This document shows, one piece after another, positions 43,918 through 52,679 of a stretch of 64,000 nt of DNA (the first letter of the stretch is position 1; each line of letters starts with the position of its first letter). Origin of the DNA: an uncultured Oscillibacter sp. Lineage in GTDB: Bacteria; Bacillota; Clostridia; Oscillospirales; Oscillospiraceae. The DNA lies in NCBI GenBank assembly GCA_910585245.1, contig CAJUCO010000001.1:186001-250000 (forward strand), given 5' to 3'. Under the pieces are notes generated by a model that was given only the letters and a program-made list of their open reading frames with translations, did not search any database and was not told where the DNA came from. A program made the translations under genes and the position numbers.

Positions 43918-44015
43918 TTGGTCCTCCTCTCTATCTTTTTCTCGAGAGAAAAAGAAACAGAAAATTTTAGCTCACTCTCCGGTCCGGAAGGAAGCGGCGG
44001 CAACTAAGCCTTATG

Positions 44016-44044
44016 ATTATAACATGAAAAAACTACCGGCGCAA
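44016..44044 (-). promoter_or_regulatory. Putative promoter of the uracil-DNA glycosylase gene
   Basis: TTGCGC-17 bp-TATAAT on the minus strand about 99 nt upstream of the ATG. Confidence 0.55.
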
Positions 44045-44095
44045 GGGGCGGATACCCATTCTTTCTTCGGAGACACTGGGCTTTGAGGTGATAAC

Positions 44096-44614
44096 ATGAA
44101 TTCCTGGATTTGGTACTTTTGGATTTACAGCTTTTTAGGCTGGCTGGTGGAGCTGGCATTCGCAACCGTCTCCCGGTCTGAAGAGCGGCGGCGGCGCTGT
44201 ATGCTGTTTTTGCCCCTGTGCCCGGTGTACGGGCTTGGAATGTTGGCGGTTCTATGCTTGCCTCCTATGGGGTGGTTGGGACTCACCGTCTGGGGAGGGC
44301 TGGCGGCCACGGCAGTGGAGTATGTTTACCACTGGGCCGGGGAGCGGTTTCTGGGAGTATGGTTTTGGGACTATTCCCAGGTTTTTGGCAACCTCCGGGG
44401 ACGGATCTGCTGGCCTTTCGCTGTGGCTTGGGGGCTGCTGGTATGGGTGGCGGTACGCTTCATTCAGCCCTGGGCAACCGTGCTGGCGGAGGCGGTTCTC
44501 CCGGCGGTGACTTACATTGGCCTGCTGGTCTTTACCGCCGACACGGTTTGCTCTTTCCGGTTTCTCCGAGTCACAGGGGATTTAAAAGAGATGCGGGCAA
44601 CAAGACTTCTTTAG
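44096..44614 (+). CDS. CmpB-type (putative ABC-transporter type IV) membrane protein
   Basis: This 172-aa protein has five or so transmembrane segments and fits the PF06541 family (MNSWIWYFWIYSFLGWLVE, RICWPFAVAWGLLVW). Its name is historical and no transport role is proven. GAGGTG precedes the ATG. The stop overlaps the stop of the converging mtnN gene by 4 nt. Confidence 0.8.
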   Translation: MNSWIWYFWIYSFLGWLVELAFATVSRSEERRRRCMLFLPLCPVYGLGMLAVLCLPPMGWLGLTVWGGLAATAVEYVYHWAGERFLGVWFWDYSQVFGNLRGRICWPFAVAWGLLVWVAVRFIQPWATVLAEAVLPAVTYIGLLVFTADTVCSFRFLRVTGDLKEMRATRLL

Positions 44615-45300
44615 GTTCCAATCCACATTTCCAGAAGGCCCAACGTGACCTTAGCCGCAATTTCCGAGGCTTTTTCACAGTTCCGCGCGAAGGCCTCCGG
44701 GCCGCTGTCTTTCTCGGTATCGGTAATACTCCTCACCGCCAGAAACGGAACGCCGCTCACATAGCACGCGTGAGCGACGGCAGCTGTTTCCATGTCCACC
44801 GCCAAAGGGGCGTGCTTTTGGCGGATTCGCTCCCGTCCCCTATTTCCAATGAACCGTTCCCCCGTTGCTATGCTCCCAAAGAAAATGGGATACTCCCCAG
44901 TTTTTGCATATGTTCTGGCGGCGGAAAGCAGTCCCTCATCGGAGGGGAAATAGACCGATGGCATCCACGGGTGAAATTCCGTCAGGATGTCTTCCGCCAC
45001 ATCGTGATAGAAGGAACGCTCCGCAATAATCGTGTCAAACAATCCAGCCTCCGGGTCCATGCCCCCGGCCGTTCCGGCGTTGATCACCGCTTCCACATCA
45101 AAACACTCCATTAGCAGCTCCGCAGCCACAGCGGCGTTCACCTTGCAAACGCCGCTGTATACCGCCACTACGGGAATTTTCCCTGCGCTCCCCTCGTAAA
45201 ATTTCAGCATCGCTTTTTCAGCGACCCCGTCAACCTCCATCTCTTTTAAAAAAGGAGCCAACTCCGTATCGCTGGCACATAAAATACCCACTCGTTCCAT
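44611..45300 (-). CDS. mtnN: 5'-methylthioadenosine/S-adenosylhomocysteine nucleosidase
   Basis: The 229-aa nucleoside phosphorylase-like enzyme has NAGTAGG near residue 94, VDMETAAVAH and RSITDTE. It cleaves SAH or MTA to adenine and the ribosyl product, recycling methyltransferase by-products. rlmI lies upstream on the same strand. Confidence 0.93.
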   Translation of the reverse strand: MERVGILCASDTELAPFLKEMEVDGVAEKAMLKFYEGSAGKIPVVAVYSGVCKVNAAVAAELLMECFDVEAVINAGTAGGMDPEAGLFDTIIAERSFYHDVAEDILTEFHPWMPSVYFPSDEGLLSAARTYAKTGEYPIFFGSIATGERFIGNRGRERIRQKHAPLAVDMETAAVAHACYVSGVPFLAVRSITDTEKDSGPEAFARNCEKASEIAAKVTLGLLEMWIGT

Positions 45301-45315
45301 GACTGGCTTTCCCCT

Positions 45316-46545
45316 TTACACCACTTGGAATAAATAGAATTTTAGATAATTTGTCTCCTCCACTCCCCATAAAATCGGATGATCGCAGCTCTGCTGCCGG
45401 GCCTCGATCTGCCGGAGGCGGACCCCGGCATCCCGGGCGGCGGAGTGAAGCATAGCGGCAAACTTTGTCTCTTCCGCAAAATGGGAACAAGAGCAAGTAG
45501 CCAGATACCCCCCTCTTGGGAGCAACTTCATGGCCCGATAGTTGATCTCTTTATACCCCGTCATGGCATTGGCCGCCGTTTTTCGGGACTTCGTAAAGGC
45601 CGGCGGGTCCAGGATGATGAAATCATAGCGCACAGGCTCCTTTTCCAGGGCCGGCAACAACTCAAAAACATTGGCCGCCACACAGTCCACCACACCGCTC
45701 AGGCCGTTGCGCTCCACATTGGCCCGGGCCATCTCCACAGCGGAGGGCGACACGTCTACGGCGGTGACAGACTTTGCCCCGCCCCGGGCGGCGTTTAAGG
45801 CAAAAGAGCCGGTGTGGGTGAAGCAATCCAGCACGGTCTTTCCCTTTGCCAGCTGTCCAACCGCCCTTCGATTGTACTTCTGGTCCAGGAAAAAGCCGGT
45901 TTTCTGACCGTTTTCTACATCCACTAAATATTTGATTCCGTTTTCCAAAATCTCCGTCACCGGGGACTCCTGCGGAGCCTGCCCCGGCAGAGGGAACCAC
46001 CCTTTGTACTGGGGCAGGCCCTCTTTCTCTCGCAGTGGGGCGTCGTTCCGCTCAAAAACGCCCCGGATCAACTGTCCATCCTCCCGGAGAATGCGGACTA
46101 GCAGAGGCAGCACCAGGTCTTTCATCCGTTCCATACCAACGGACAACACCTGGACGCTGAGGAGATCGTGGAACTTATCCACCGTCAGGCCGGGGAACAT
46201 ATCCGCCTCTCCAAAAATAATCCGGCAGGCGTCCAGGTCCTCCGGGGCCATGACGGTTTTTCGGTACTCCCAGGCCCAGCGGAGCTTCCTGTCCCAAAAG
46301 GCGGCGTCAAACCGGTCGTTGGCGTTTCGGGAAATCAAACGGACCCGAATTTTCGATTTTTCGGACAGAAAACCTGTGCCAAGATACGCCCCCTTTTTGC
46401 TCCGCACATCCACCAGGCCGCCGTTTTCCGGCGCTTTCTCCATGGATAGAATTTCCCCGTCATAGACCCATGGGTGCCCCCGAAGAATGGCCGTCTCTGC
46501 CTTCGGGGTGACGGTGACGCTGGGGTACATACGCTCTGCTTTCAT
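45316..46545 (-). CDS. rlmI: 23S rRNA (cytosine) methyltransferase RlmI-like
   Basis: The 409-aa protein has an N-terminal PUA domain (about 1-75, RGHPWVYDGEI) and a Rossmann SAM-dependent methyltransferase domain. Motifs VLDCFTHTGSFALNAA and FIILDPPAF are present. It fits RlmI/PUA-RFM enzymes that make m5C in 23S rRNA. It has GGAGGG upstream of the ATG. mtnN lies just downstream and would process the SAH produced by this kind of reaction. Confidence 0.85.
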   Translation of the reverse strand: MKAERMYPSVTVTPKAETAILRGHPWVYDGEILSMEKAPENGGLVDVRSKKGAYLGTGFLSEKSKIRVRLISRNANDRFDAAFWDRKLRWAWEYRKTVMAPEDLDACRIIFGEADMFPGLTVDKFHDLLSVQVLSVGMERMKDLVLPLLVRILREDGQLIRGVFERNDAPLREKEGLPQYKGWFPLPGQAPQESPVTEILENGIKYLVDVENGQKTGFFLDQKYNRRAVGQLAKGKTVLDCFTHTGSFALNAARGGAKSVTAVDVSPSAVEMARANVERNGLSGVVDCVAANVFELLPALEKEPVRYDFIILDPPAFTKSRKTAANAMTGYKEINYRAMKLLPRGGYLATCSCSHFAEETKFAAMLHSAARDAGVRLRQIEARQQSCDHPILWGVEETNYLKFYLFQVV

Positions 46546-46728
46546 AGGACAAGCCCTCCTGTTGGCTTTTTCTCTTTGGGATATGGCAAAACACCGTCAT
46601 GCCACACCATCTTTCTCAGCCAACCTCTTGGGGCGGAAAAAGACAGAAAAAATCATGTGATATGGCCTCTATGATAGCACACTTTTTTCCAAATTTCCAT
46701 AGAATTCATAAGAGAAGGAGGAATCACG

Positions 46729-47469
46729 ATGCCTACGATTTACCTAAGCCCCTCCACGCAAGAGTGGAATTCTTACGTCACCGGCAGCGGTTCGGAGGAA
46801 TACAACATGAATCTGCTGGCGGATGCCCTCATCCCCTATCTGCTTTCCAACGGGATCCAATACAAACGCAACAAACCCGAAATGACCGCCGGCTCCTCCA
46901 TCCGGGAGGCCAACCGGGGAACCTACGACCTCTATCTGGCGCTCCACTCCAACGGCGCGCCGGAGGGGCGCTACGGCGAGGAGCGGGGAATCATCGCCTT
47001 TTACTACCCCGGCAGCCGTCAGGGCCAGCGGGCGGCGGAGCTCATCGCCCAGGAACTGCGGAAAATCTATCCCCTCCCCGGCAAAGTCACCACCCGTTCC
47101 ACCACCACCCTGGGAGAGGTGGCCCAATCCAACGCCCCGGCGGTGCTGGTGGAAATCGGTTACCACGACAACTGGTCCGACGCCACATGGGTGGAAGGGC
47201 ATATGGACGCCATCGCCCAGCAACTGGCCCGGGCTCTTACCGAATTCTTTGGCCTGCCCTTCATCTATCCCATGGACCCTGTGGAGGGCCGCGTGGCCCT
47301 CAATTGGGGAACTTTGAACCTCCGAAACTATCCTGCTCCCACCGGAACCATTCTCGCCCATCTTCCAAACGGCGCTCCTGTGACCATCTACGGCGAGTGG
47401 CAGGGCTGGTACCTTGTCCACCACGAAGACCATGTGGGCTACGCTGCTGCGGCATACATCGACACATAA
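46729..47469 (+). CDS. N-acetylmuramoyl-L-alanine amidase with SH3 domain
   Basis: The 246-aa protein has an Amidase_3 domain (about 1-180) with GSGSEEYNMN (Glu ligand), LALHSNG (His ligand) and LVEIGYHDN (catalytic Glu). A bacterial SH3 domain follows (about 185-245). There is no signal peptide, so it may be released by lysis or act in the sporulating cell. The usual first metal His is not obvious; the start is STQEWNSY. AAGGAGG precedes the ATG. Confidence 0.85.
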   Translation: MPTIYLSPSTQEWNSYVTGSGSEEYNMNLLADALIPYLLSNGIQYKRNKPEMTAGSSIREANRGTYDLYLALHSNGAPEGRYGEERGIIAFYYPGSRQGQRAAELIAQELRKIYPLPGKVTTRSTTTLGEVAQSNAPAVLVEIGYHDNWSDATWVEGHMDAIAQQLARALTEFFGLPFIYPMDPVEGRVALNWGTLNLRNYPAPTGTILAHLPNGAPVTIYGEWQGWYLVHHEDHVGYAAAAYIDT

Positions 47470-47556
47470 ACCCCCGGTTTTTCAGGCACTCCGCCGGAAC
47501 TTTTTCCGTCCTGCCAAATTTTTCATGTAATTTCGCCTCCGGTTTGAGGATTTTGC

Positions 47557-47904
47557 TTGACAGCGGTCCAGTAAAAGTTTAAACTAAAGGCAGATTGCCG
47601 TCGGAGGGCAAAGGGGTGCCCTCCGGTCGTTTTCTAAAACGCTCCTGTTCGCGGGTTTCGTTTTGGAAACCGGCAATGCGCCCAACAGCGAAAGTCATTC
47701 CGCCCTAAAAAGACAAGCGTCCCCCATTTGGGGCGCGGGCGGAACACAAGGAACAACCCATGTCCAACATCCGCTGGCGGCCATACCGCCCCGGGGACAT
47801 CCCGTGCCCTTGGAGGGCCCCCCCTCCGCCGTATGGGCGTGTTGACGGTTTTTGAAACGCGCTTCCCGCGGCAATACCAAAATTGAATGGAGGAATCAAC
47901 AGCC
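47557..47904 (+). promoter_or_regulatory. rny promoter and roughly 310-nt structured leader
   Basis: TTGACA-17 bp-TAAACT (47557-47585) lies far upstream of rny, leaving a leader of about 310 nt. Inside it, CGGAGGGCA-loop-TGCCCTCCG followed by TTTTCT is terminator-like (about 47607-47640). Several GC-rich hairpins follow, including GCGTCCC and GGGGCGC. No known riboswitch motif was recognised, and no open frame in the leader looks convincing. Confidence 0.55.
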
Positions 47905-49452
47905 GTGATTCAGATCATCATCACCCTCCTCATCGGGATGGCGGCCGGCGGCGTGATTTGCTTCCCGCTTGGTATTCGCTATCGGAAGAACGTCTCTGAA
48001 AAAGAAATCTCCAGCGCCGAGGAAGAGGGAAAACGCATTGTCAACGAGGCCATCAAAAGCGCCGAATCCAAGAAGCGCGAGGCCCTGTTGGAGGCTAAGG
48101 AGGAGATCTTAAAAAACCGCAGCGAGTACGAAAAGGAAGTCAAGGAACGCCGGGCCGACCTTCAGCGTCAGGAAAACCGTTTGCAGCAAAAAGAGGAAAA
48201 CCTGGACCGCAAGATCGAGGCCGTGGAGAAAAAGGAAGAGTCCCTGACTCAAAAGCACGCCGCTATTGACAAGGAGACGGAGGAGATCAGACTTGTCAAG
48301 CGCGGACAGACCGAAATGCTGGAACGCATCTCCGGCTTCACCACCGAGGAGGCAAAACAATACCTCATTGACCAGGTGGAGTCCGAGGTCACTCACGAGA
48401 CCGCCCTCAAAATCAAAGAGGTGGAGTCCCGGATGAAAGAGGAGTGCGAAGCCAGGGCCCGGGAAATTGTGGCCCAGGCCATCCAGCGCTGTGCCGCCGA
48501 TCAGGTGGCCGACATGACCGTCAGTGTGGTTCCCCTGCCCAATGACGAGATGAAGGGCCGGATCATCGGCCGGGAAGGCCGTAACATCCGCACCATCGAA
48601 ACCCTGACAGGCGTGGACCTCATTATCGACGACACGCCGGAGGCCATCACCGTCTCCTGCTATGAGCCGGTGCGCCGGGAGATTGCCCGTCTGGCCTTGG
48701 AAAAACTCATTGCCGACGGACGTATTCACCCCACGCACATTGAAGAAATGGTCGAAAAGGCCCGCCGGGAAGTGGACGCCACCATCAAAGCCGAGGGCGA
48801 GCGAGTCACCTTTGAGTGCGGCATTCGCAGCCTTCACCCGGAACTGGTGAAAATGCTGGGCCGCCTTCACTACCGCACCAGCTACGGTCAGAACGTCCTC
48901 CAGCACTCTGTAGAGGTCAGTCACATTGCCGGCATGATGGCGGCGGAGCTGGGGGTGGACGTTCAGGCCGCCAAACGCGCGGGCCTTCTCCATGACCTGG
49001 GCAAATCCATAGATCATGAGATGGAGGGCACCCATGTGGCCCTGGGCGTGGAATTTGCCCGGAAGTACAAGGAGCGGGATGAGATCATCCACGCTATAGA
49101 GGCCCACCACAACGACGTGGAGCCCAGGACTATCGTGGCGTGCCTGGTACAGGCCGCAGACGCCATTTCCGCCGCCCGTCCCGGCGCCCGCCGTGAAAAC
49201 CTGGAAAACTACATCAAGCGCCTGGAGCAGCTGGAGACCATCACCGGCTCCTATCCCGGCGTGGACAAGGCCTTCGCCATCCAGGCGGGCCGGGAGGTCC
49301 GGGTCATGGTGAAGCCCGAGCAGGTCAGCGAGGATCAGATGGTCATTCTTGCCCGGGACCTGGCCAAGAAGATCGAGGAGGAAATGGAGTACCCCGGTCA
49401 GATCAAGGTCCATGTTCTCCGGGAGACCAAAGTGGTCGAATACGCGAAATAA
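47905..49452 (+). CDS. rny: Ribonuclease Y
   Basis: The 515-aa enzyme has an N-terminal transmembrane helix (about 2-20), a long charged coiled coil (about 30-195) and a KH domain (about 205-265, GRIIGREGRNIRTIETLTGVD). The HD phosphohydrolase domain has AGLLHDLGKSIDHE. It is the membrane-bound endoribonuclease that starts mRNA decay. I chose GTG at 47905 because GGAGG lies 11 nt upstream; ATG at 47887 is in frame but lacks a ribosome site and itself contains that GGAGG. Confidence 0.93.
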   Translation: MIQIIITLLIGMAAGGVICFPLGIRYRKNVSEKEISSAEEEGKRIVNEAIKSAESKKREALLEAKEEILKNRSEYEKEVKERRADLQRQENRLQQKEENLDRKIEAVEKKEESLTQKHAAIDKETEEIRLVKRGQTEMLERISGFTTEEAKQYLIDQVESEVTHETALKIKEVESRMKEECEARAREIVAQAIQRCAADQVADMTVSVVPLPNDEMKGRIIGREGRNIRTIETLTGVDLIIDDTPEAITVSCYEPVRREIARLALEKLIADGRIHPTHIEEMVEKARREVDATIKAEGERVTFECGIRSLHPELVKMLGRLHYRTSYGQNVLQHSVEVSHIAGMMAAELGVDVQAAKRAGLLHDLGKSIDHEMEGTHVALGVEFARKYKERDEIIHAIEAHHNDVEPRTIVACLVQAADAISAARPGARRENLENYIKRLEQLETITGSYPGVDKAFAIQAGREVRVMVKPEQVSEDQMVILARDLAKKIEEEMEYPGQIKVHVLRETKVVEYAK

Positions 49453-49492
49453 TCCCCTTTGCAACGGATTGCGAAGGACAAAAGCGCAAGGA

Positions 49493-49540
49493 ACAGAAAG
49501 CGGTCGTGATAACCTCACAGCCGCTTTCTGTCTTTTTATT
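49493..49540 (+). terminator. Terminator after rny
   Basis: An 11-bp stem ACAGAAAGCGG / CCGCTTTCTGT with a 17-nt loop is followed by CTTTTTATT. Confidence 0.88.
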
Positions 49541-49569
49541 CTAGTTGCGAAAGAAAGGAAGTTGTTCCC

Positions 49570-50466
49570 ATGAGCGTCCAAACCCTTCTCAACACCCAGC
49601 CTCCCACGGAAAGCCGCCACGCCGCCTTCCAGCCCGGCACAACCCCTTGCGCCTCTTTCCAGGCCCAGCTGGAACAGGCCGCCTCCGGCGTCTCCCCGAA
49701 CCGCCTTCCCCCCATTTGCATGGGGGAAAATGTGGCCGCTTCCGGGAGCCACGCCGGGAAAAACGGCGTCATGCAGGGCTACTGTGCCCATTACACGGAG
49801 AACTCCACCCCGGAAGACCCCGTGGTTCGCATCACCGGCGTTGGAGACAGCGGGCCTTTTGACTTTCTCTGCCACCTCAATGATGTGAACCCCGCCAACG
49901 CCTCCTATGTGGAGCTGGCCGCTTTACGCGGACACCTGGCAAAAACCGGGGTTTACACCAACAGCCAATATAGCTCCGGCCCCCTTCCCTATACCATGGA
50001 CTTTCGGGACGACATCACCCAAAAGCACAACTTTATCGCGGAAATCCAGAACAGCCTCACCCAGCCCTCCCACATCATCCCCACCCCTTCCGGAATCCTC
50101 GGGGCAAAGGAACTGCTGGCGCTGTACCAGAATTACGTCTCCGGGGACTCTGCGCTCTCCCCCCAAAGCGCCTCCGCTCTGGACCACAGCGGCTTTATGA
50201 AAAAAGATCTCCTCTCCGCCCTGGCTGATCTCCAGTCCTCCGCCCTGGACCGCATGAAAAAAGCCAAAGAACAGGAAGAGGAGCAGGAGTCCTGGGAACG
50301 GCTTATGAAGTATCTGGACGCCTGGATTGAATCTTTGCGGGAGGAGGCCGACATCCGGAAAATTGCCCGGGCCCACGCCGCTTTGATGTCCCTTCAAACA
50401 GATGTAGAGCAAAAAGACTCCGGCGATTACATCATTGATCAACTAACGGAACTTTTGGGCGGTTGA
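49570..50466 (+). CDS. Hypothetical protein, 298 aa
   Basis: No family recognised. The N-terminal half is Pro/Ser/Gly-rich and low in regular structure. The C-terminal half has a Lys/Glu-rich helix (KKAKEQEEEQESWERLMKYL) suggestive of coiled coil. No transmembrane or signal segment. AAGGAAG precedes the ATG by 8 nt. It follows the rny terminator and has no neighbour on its strand until rpsT; converging spoIVFB is 40 nt downstream. Confidence 0.6.
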   Translation: MSVQTLLNTQPPTESRHAAFQPGTTPCASFQAQLEQAASGVSPNRLPPICMGENVAASGSHAGKNGVMQGYCAHYTENSTPEDPVVRITGVGDSGPFDFLCHLNDVNPANASYVELAALRGHLAKTGVYTNSQYSSGPLPYTMDFRDDITQKHNFIAEIQNSLTQPSHIIPTPSGILGAKELLALYQNYVSGDSALSPQSASALDHSGFMKKDLLSALADLQSSALDRMKKAKEQEEEQESWERLMKYLDAWIESLREEADIRKIARAHAALMSLQTDVEQKDSGDYIIDQLTELLGG

Positions 50467-50506
50467 TAACAGTCCCTATAACATACGCTCTAAGGGTCTT
50501 CTCATT

Positions 50507-51094
50507 TTACATCGGAAACCACCAGAGCCGCACTCCCCATTGGACACTGGCGAATAGCGCGGGCAACAGCCACAAACTTCCCCCACTTCCCCATATCACC
50601 CAACCAATCAGCGCGGACAACGCCACCACCGTAACGGTTCCCGCCCAGCGGACAGCCCGCTCCCCCGCCGCCGGTCCCACTGTCCAAGCCATCAGCAGAT
50701 ACAGCGCCCTCCCCCCGTCCAAGGGGTACACAGGCAAGAGGTTGAAGGCACAAAGCACCAGATTCGCCCCCACGTCGGCGGGACAGCGTCCCTTTCCCAA
50801 AATGTTCAGCGCCAGAGCCGCCAAAAGATTGACGGCGGGCCCCGCCAGCACCGCCGCCAACTCTCCTCCATAAGAGAGCCGCCGGCTGTCCGTCTCCAGC
50901 ACCGCTCCCAACACGTTAAGGCGAAAACCCGTCACCTTCGCTCCCAGAAGGCGAAGCATCACCCAATGCCCCAGCTCATGAATCGCGGCGGCCCCCATCA
51001 CCGTGGCCAGCGGTTCCCAGCCGTTGGCCAGAACGAACCACACCACGAGAAGGACAAAACCGCCGCTTACCTGAACTTTACAGTGAGGATACAT
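50507..51094 (-). CDS. spoIVFB: M50 site-2 protease, SpoIVFB-like
   Basis: The 195-aa membrane metalloprotease has HELGHW (about 39-44, zinc ligands) and NLLPVYPLDGG (about 117-127, second zinc ligand region). Five or six hydrophobic segments surround these. It overlaps the SpoIVFA-like M23 gene upstream. In Bacillus SpoIVFB cleaves pro-sigma-K in the mother cell. It is shorter than the Bacillus protein and has no C-terminal CBS domain visible. Confidence 0.8.
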   Translation of the reverse strand: MYPHCKVQVSGGFVLLVVWFVLANGWEPLATVMGAAAIHELGHWVMLRLLGAKVTGFRLNVLGAVLETDSRRLSYGGELAAVLAGPAVNLLAALALNILGKGRCPADVGANLVLCAFNLLPVYPLDGGRALYLLMAWTVGPAAGERAVRWAGTVTVVALSALIGWVIWGSGGSLWLLPALFASVQWGVRLWWFPM

Positions 51095-52052
51095 AGTAAA
51101 TAGGATTCAGGTACGTGCCCTCCCGCTGAAGCTCAAAATGGAGATGCGGTCCTGTAGCCATGCCCGTCTCCCCTACCTCAGCAATCTTATTTCCCCGGCT
51201 TATCGCCGCGCCGGAGGACACGGTAACCCGGCTGCAATGGGCATAGAGGGTGGAGTAGCCTCCCTGATGAGCCACAACGCAATACCGGCCATAGCTGCTG
51301 CTATCCCCTACGGCGGTGACAGTGCCGTCAGCGAAGCAGCGTATTTCCGTTCCAACGTCCGCCGCCAAATCCACTCCGTAGTGAAACCGTTCCTCCCCCT
51401 CCGTCGGATGCTCCCGATAGCCGAAATCTGAACTGAGGGTCCCCGCCACCGGCGCGCAATAGTCGAAGCCCAAAATGGCCTGTTCCATACTGACGCCCTC
51501 GGGAAGATTCTCCTGAGAGTAGAGCACATAGGCCAGGTTGGAGGCCGTCTGCGCCTCTTCCGGCTCAGAAGACGGGTTCCCGGCCTCCGGCGCCCTCCGG
51601 TAGCTCTGTAGCGTTTCCAGCGCCGTACGGTCTAGGAGTTTTGGCGTAGGGGTGGTCGTTTTTATGTCTTCGGTCTGGACCTCATTGTGGGCAACGGTCC
51701 CGGTTCGTCCGGCTTCCGCTTGAGGGTGAAAAACCGCCTGATAAACCTCTTCCACGCCGCCGCCCACTTCCCCGGAAAAGGCCCGGCCCACAGCGGAAAA
51801 GACCGCCTGCACGTCCATATTTTGTTCCATGGCGGCGGACAACTTTTCGTTAAAAGCCGTCATCCTGGCCGGCAGCAGCAATTTCGCCGCCACCAAAACC
51901 ACAAAGATACCGCCGCACACCACCAGCTGCAACAGCCGCCGCAAGTCCTTCGCCGCCAGAGGCTCGTTCTTCCGGGTTCTGTTTTGGACGCTTTGGGACC
52001 GCCTCCGCCGCGCTCCCGCTGCAATCCTTCGTCCCGCCTGCCTTGAGGTCAT
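51078..52052 (-). CDS. spoIVFA: M23-domain protein, SpoIVFA-like
   Basis: The 324-aa protein has a basic N-terminus, one transmembrane helix (about 45-65) and a linker. A C-terminal LytM/M23 domain (about 200-320) has FHYGVDLAADVG, YAHCS and GPHLHFEL. In SpoIVFA the M23 domain is degenerate and the protein holds SpoIVFB; here most metal ligands seem present, so it may retain hydrolase activity. I chose ATG at 52052 after AGGAGGGG. Its 3' end overlaps the protease start. Confidence 0.78.
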   Translation of the reverse strand: MTSRQAGRRIAAGARRRRSQSVQNRTRKNEPLAAKDLRRLLQLVVCGGIFVVLVAAKLLLPARMTAFNEKLSAAMEQNMDVQAVFSAVGRAFSGEVGGGVEEVYQAVFHPQAEAGRTGTVAHNEVQTEDIKTTTPTPKLLDRTALETLQSYRRAPEAGNPSSEPEEAQTASNLAYVLYSQENLPEGVSMEQAILGFDYCAPVAGTLSSDFGYREHPTEGEERFHYGVDLAADVGTEIRCFADGTVTAVGDSSSYGRYCVVAHQGGYSTLYAHCSRVTVSSGAAISRGNKIAEVGETGMATGPHLHFELQREGTYLNPIYYVSSL

Positions 52053-52096
52053 GTCCGTCCCCTCCTTCTGGAGTTTCACATAGCTTGTTTCTCTCT

Positions 52097-52126
52097 ATTT
52101 TATGAGCTTGCCCCTGTAAAAATGCC
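52097..52126 (-). promoter_or_regulatory. Sigma-E promoter of spoIVFA-spoIVFB
   Basis: GGCATTTT-14 bp-CATAAAAT on the minus strand. The -10 matches the sigma-E pattern CATAHAMT fully and the -35 matches 7 of 8 in GKCATATT. It lies 45 nt upstream of the ATG. Confidence 0.8.
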
Positions 52127-52186
52127 GGGAAAGCCACGCCCCTTTTCACCCTCTTGAGAATCTTATGAAAAAATGAAAAAAAAACC

Positions 52187-52215
52187 TTGCTTTTTGGAGC
52201 TTTCCCTGCTAGAAT
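52187..52215 (+). promoter_or_regulatory. Promoter of rpsT
   Basis: TTGCTT-17 bp-TAGAAT on the plus strand about 65 nt upstream of the rpsT start. Confidence 0.65.
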
Positions 52216-52279
52216 ATAGGTCTGTACGGTAGGAGTTATCTTACCCGCATGAAATCAACAGCCAAAGGAGGTGTTTGGT

Positions 52280-52543
52280 TTGCCGAATATCAAGTCTGCC
52301 AAGAAGCGCGTCCTCGTTGGAAAAGCGAGAAACGCCCGCAACAAGGCCACGAAGTCCGATCTCAAAACCGCGATCAAAAAGTTCGAGGCCGCCGCGGCGG
52401 AGGGCAATCGCACCGATGCCGATGGCGCTTACAAGGTTGCGGTGAAAAAAGTCGATCAGGCTGTGGCGAAGGGGGTTCTCCACAAGAACACGGCCGCTCA
52501 CAAAAAGAGCGCCATGACCCTGAAGCTCAATCGGATCGGTTGA
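52280..52543 (+). CDS. rpsT: 30S ribosomal protein S20
   Basis: This 87-aa S20 reads (M)PNIKSAKKRVLVGKARNARN at its start. TTG at 52280 gives the standard N-terminus and sits 8 nt after GGAGG; a GTG at 52271 would add three non-native residues and overlaps the ribosome site. TTG starts are common for rpsT. Confidence 0.95.
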   Translation: MPNIKSAKKRVLVGKARNARNKATKSDLKTAIKKFEAAAAEGNRTDADGAYKVAVKKVDQAVAKGVLHKNTAAHKKSAMTLKLNRIG

Positions 52544-52607
52544 TCCAAACATATCCCCGTTTCGGGGGAGTGACGCTTCCGTGTGAACGCCCGGAGGCCG
52601 TCAGGCC

Positions 52608-52640
52608 AAAAGGGCATCCGTTCGGATGTCCTTTTTGTTT
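52608..52640 (+). terminator. Terminator after rpsT
   Basis: AAAAGGGCATCC-GTTC-GGATGTCCTTTTT on the plus strand; the stem has one G-U pair. Confidence 0.75.
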
Positions 52641-52679
52641 TGCGCGTGTGTTTTTCCCATTTCCAAAGGAGGTTCCCTC

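Noticed and set aside
48109..49875. 588-codon minus-strand frame opposite rny
   Set aside because: Shadow of RNase Y and of the following gene; His/Gly/Leu-rich translation without domains.
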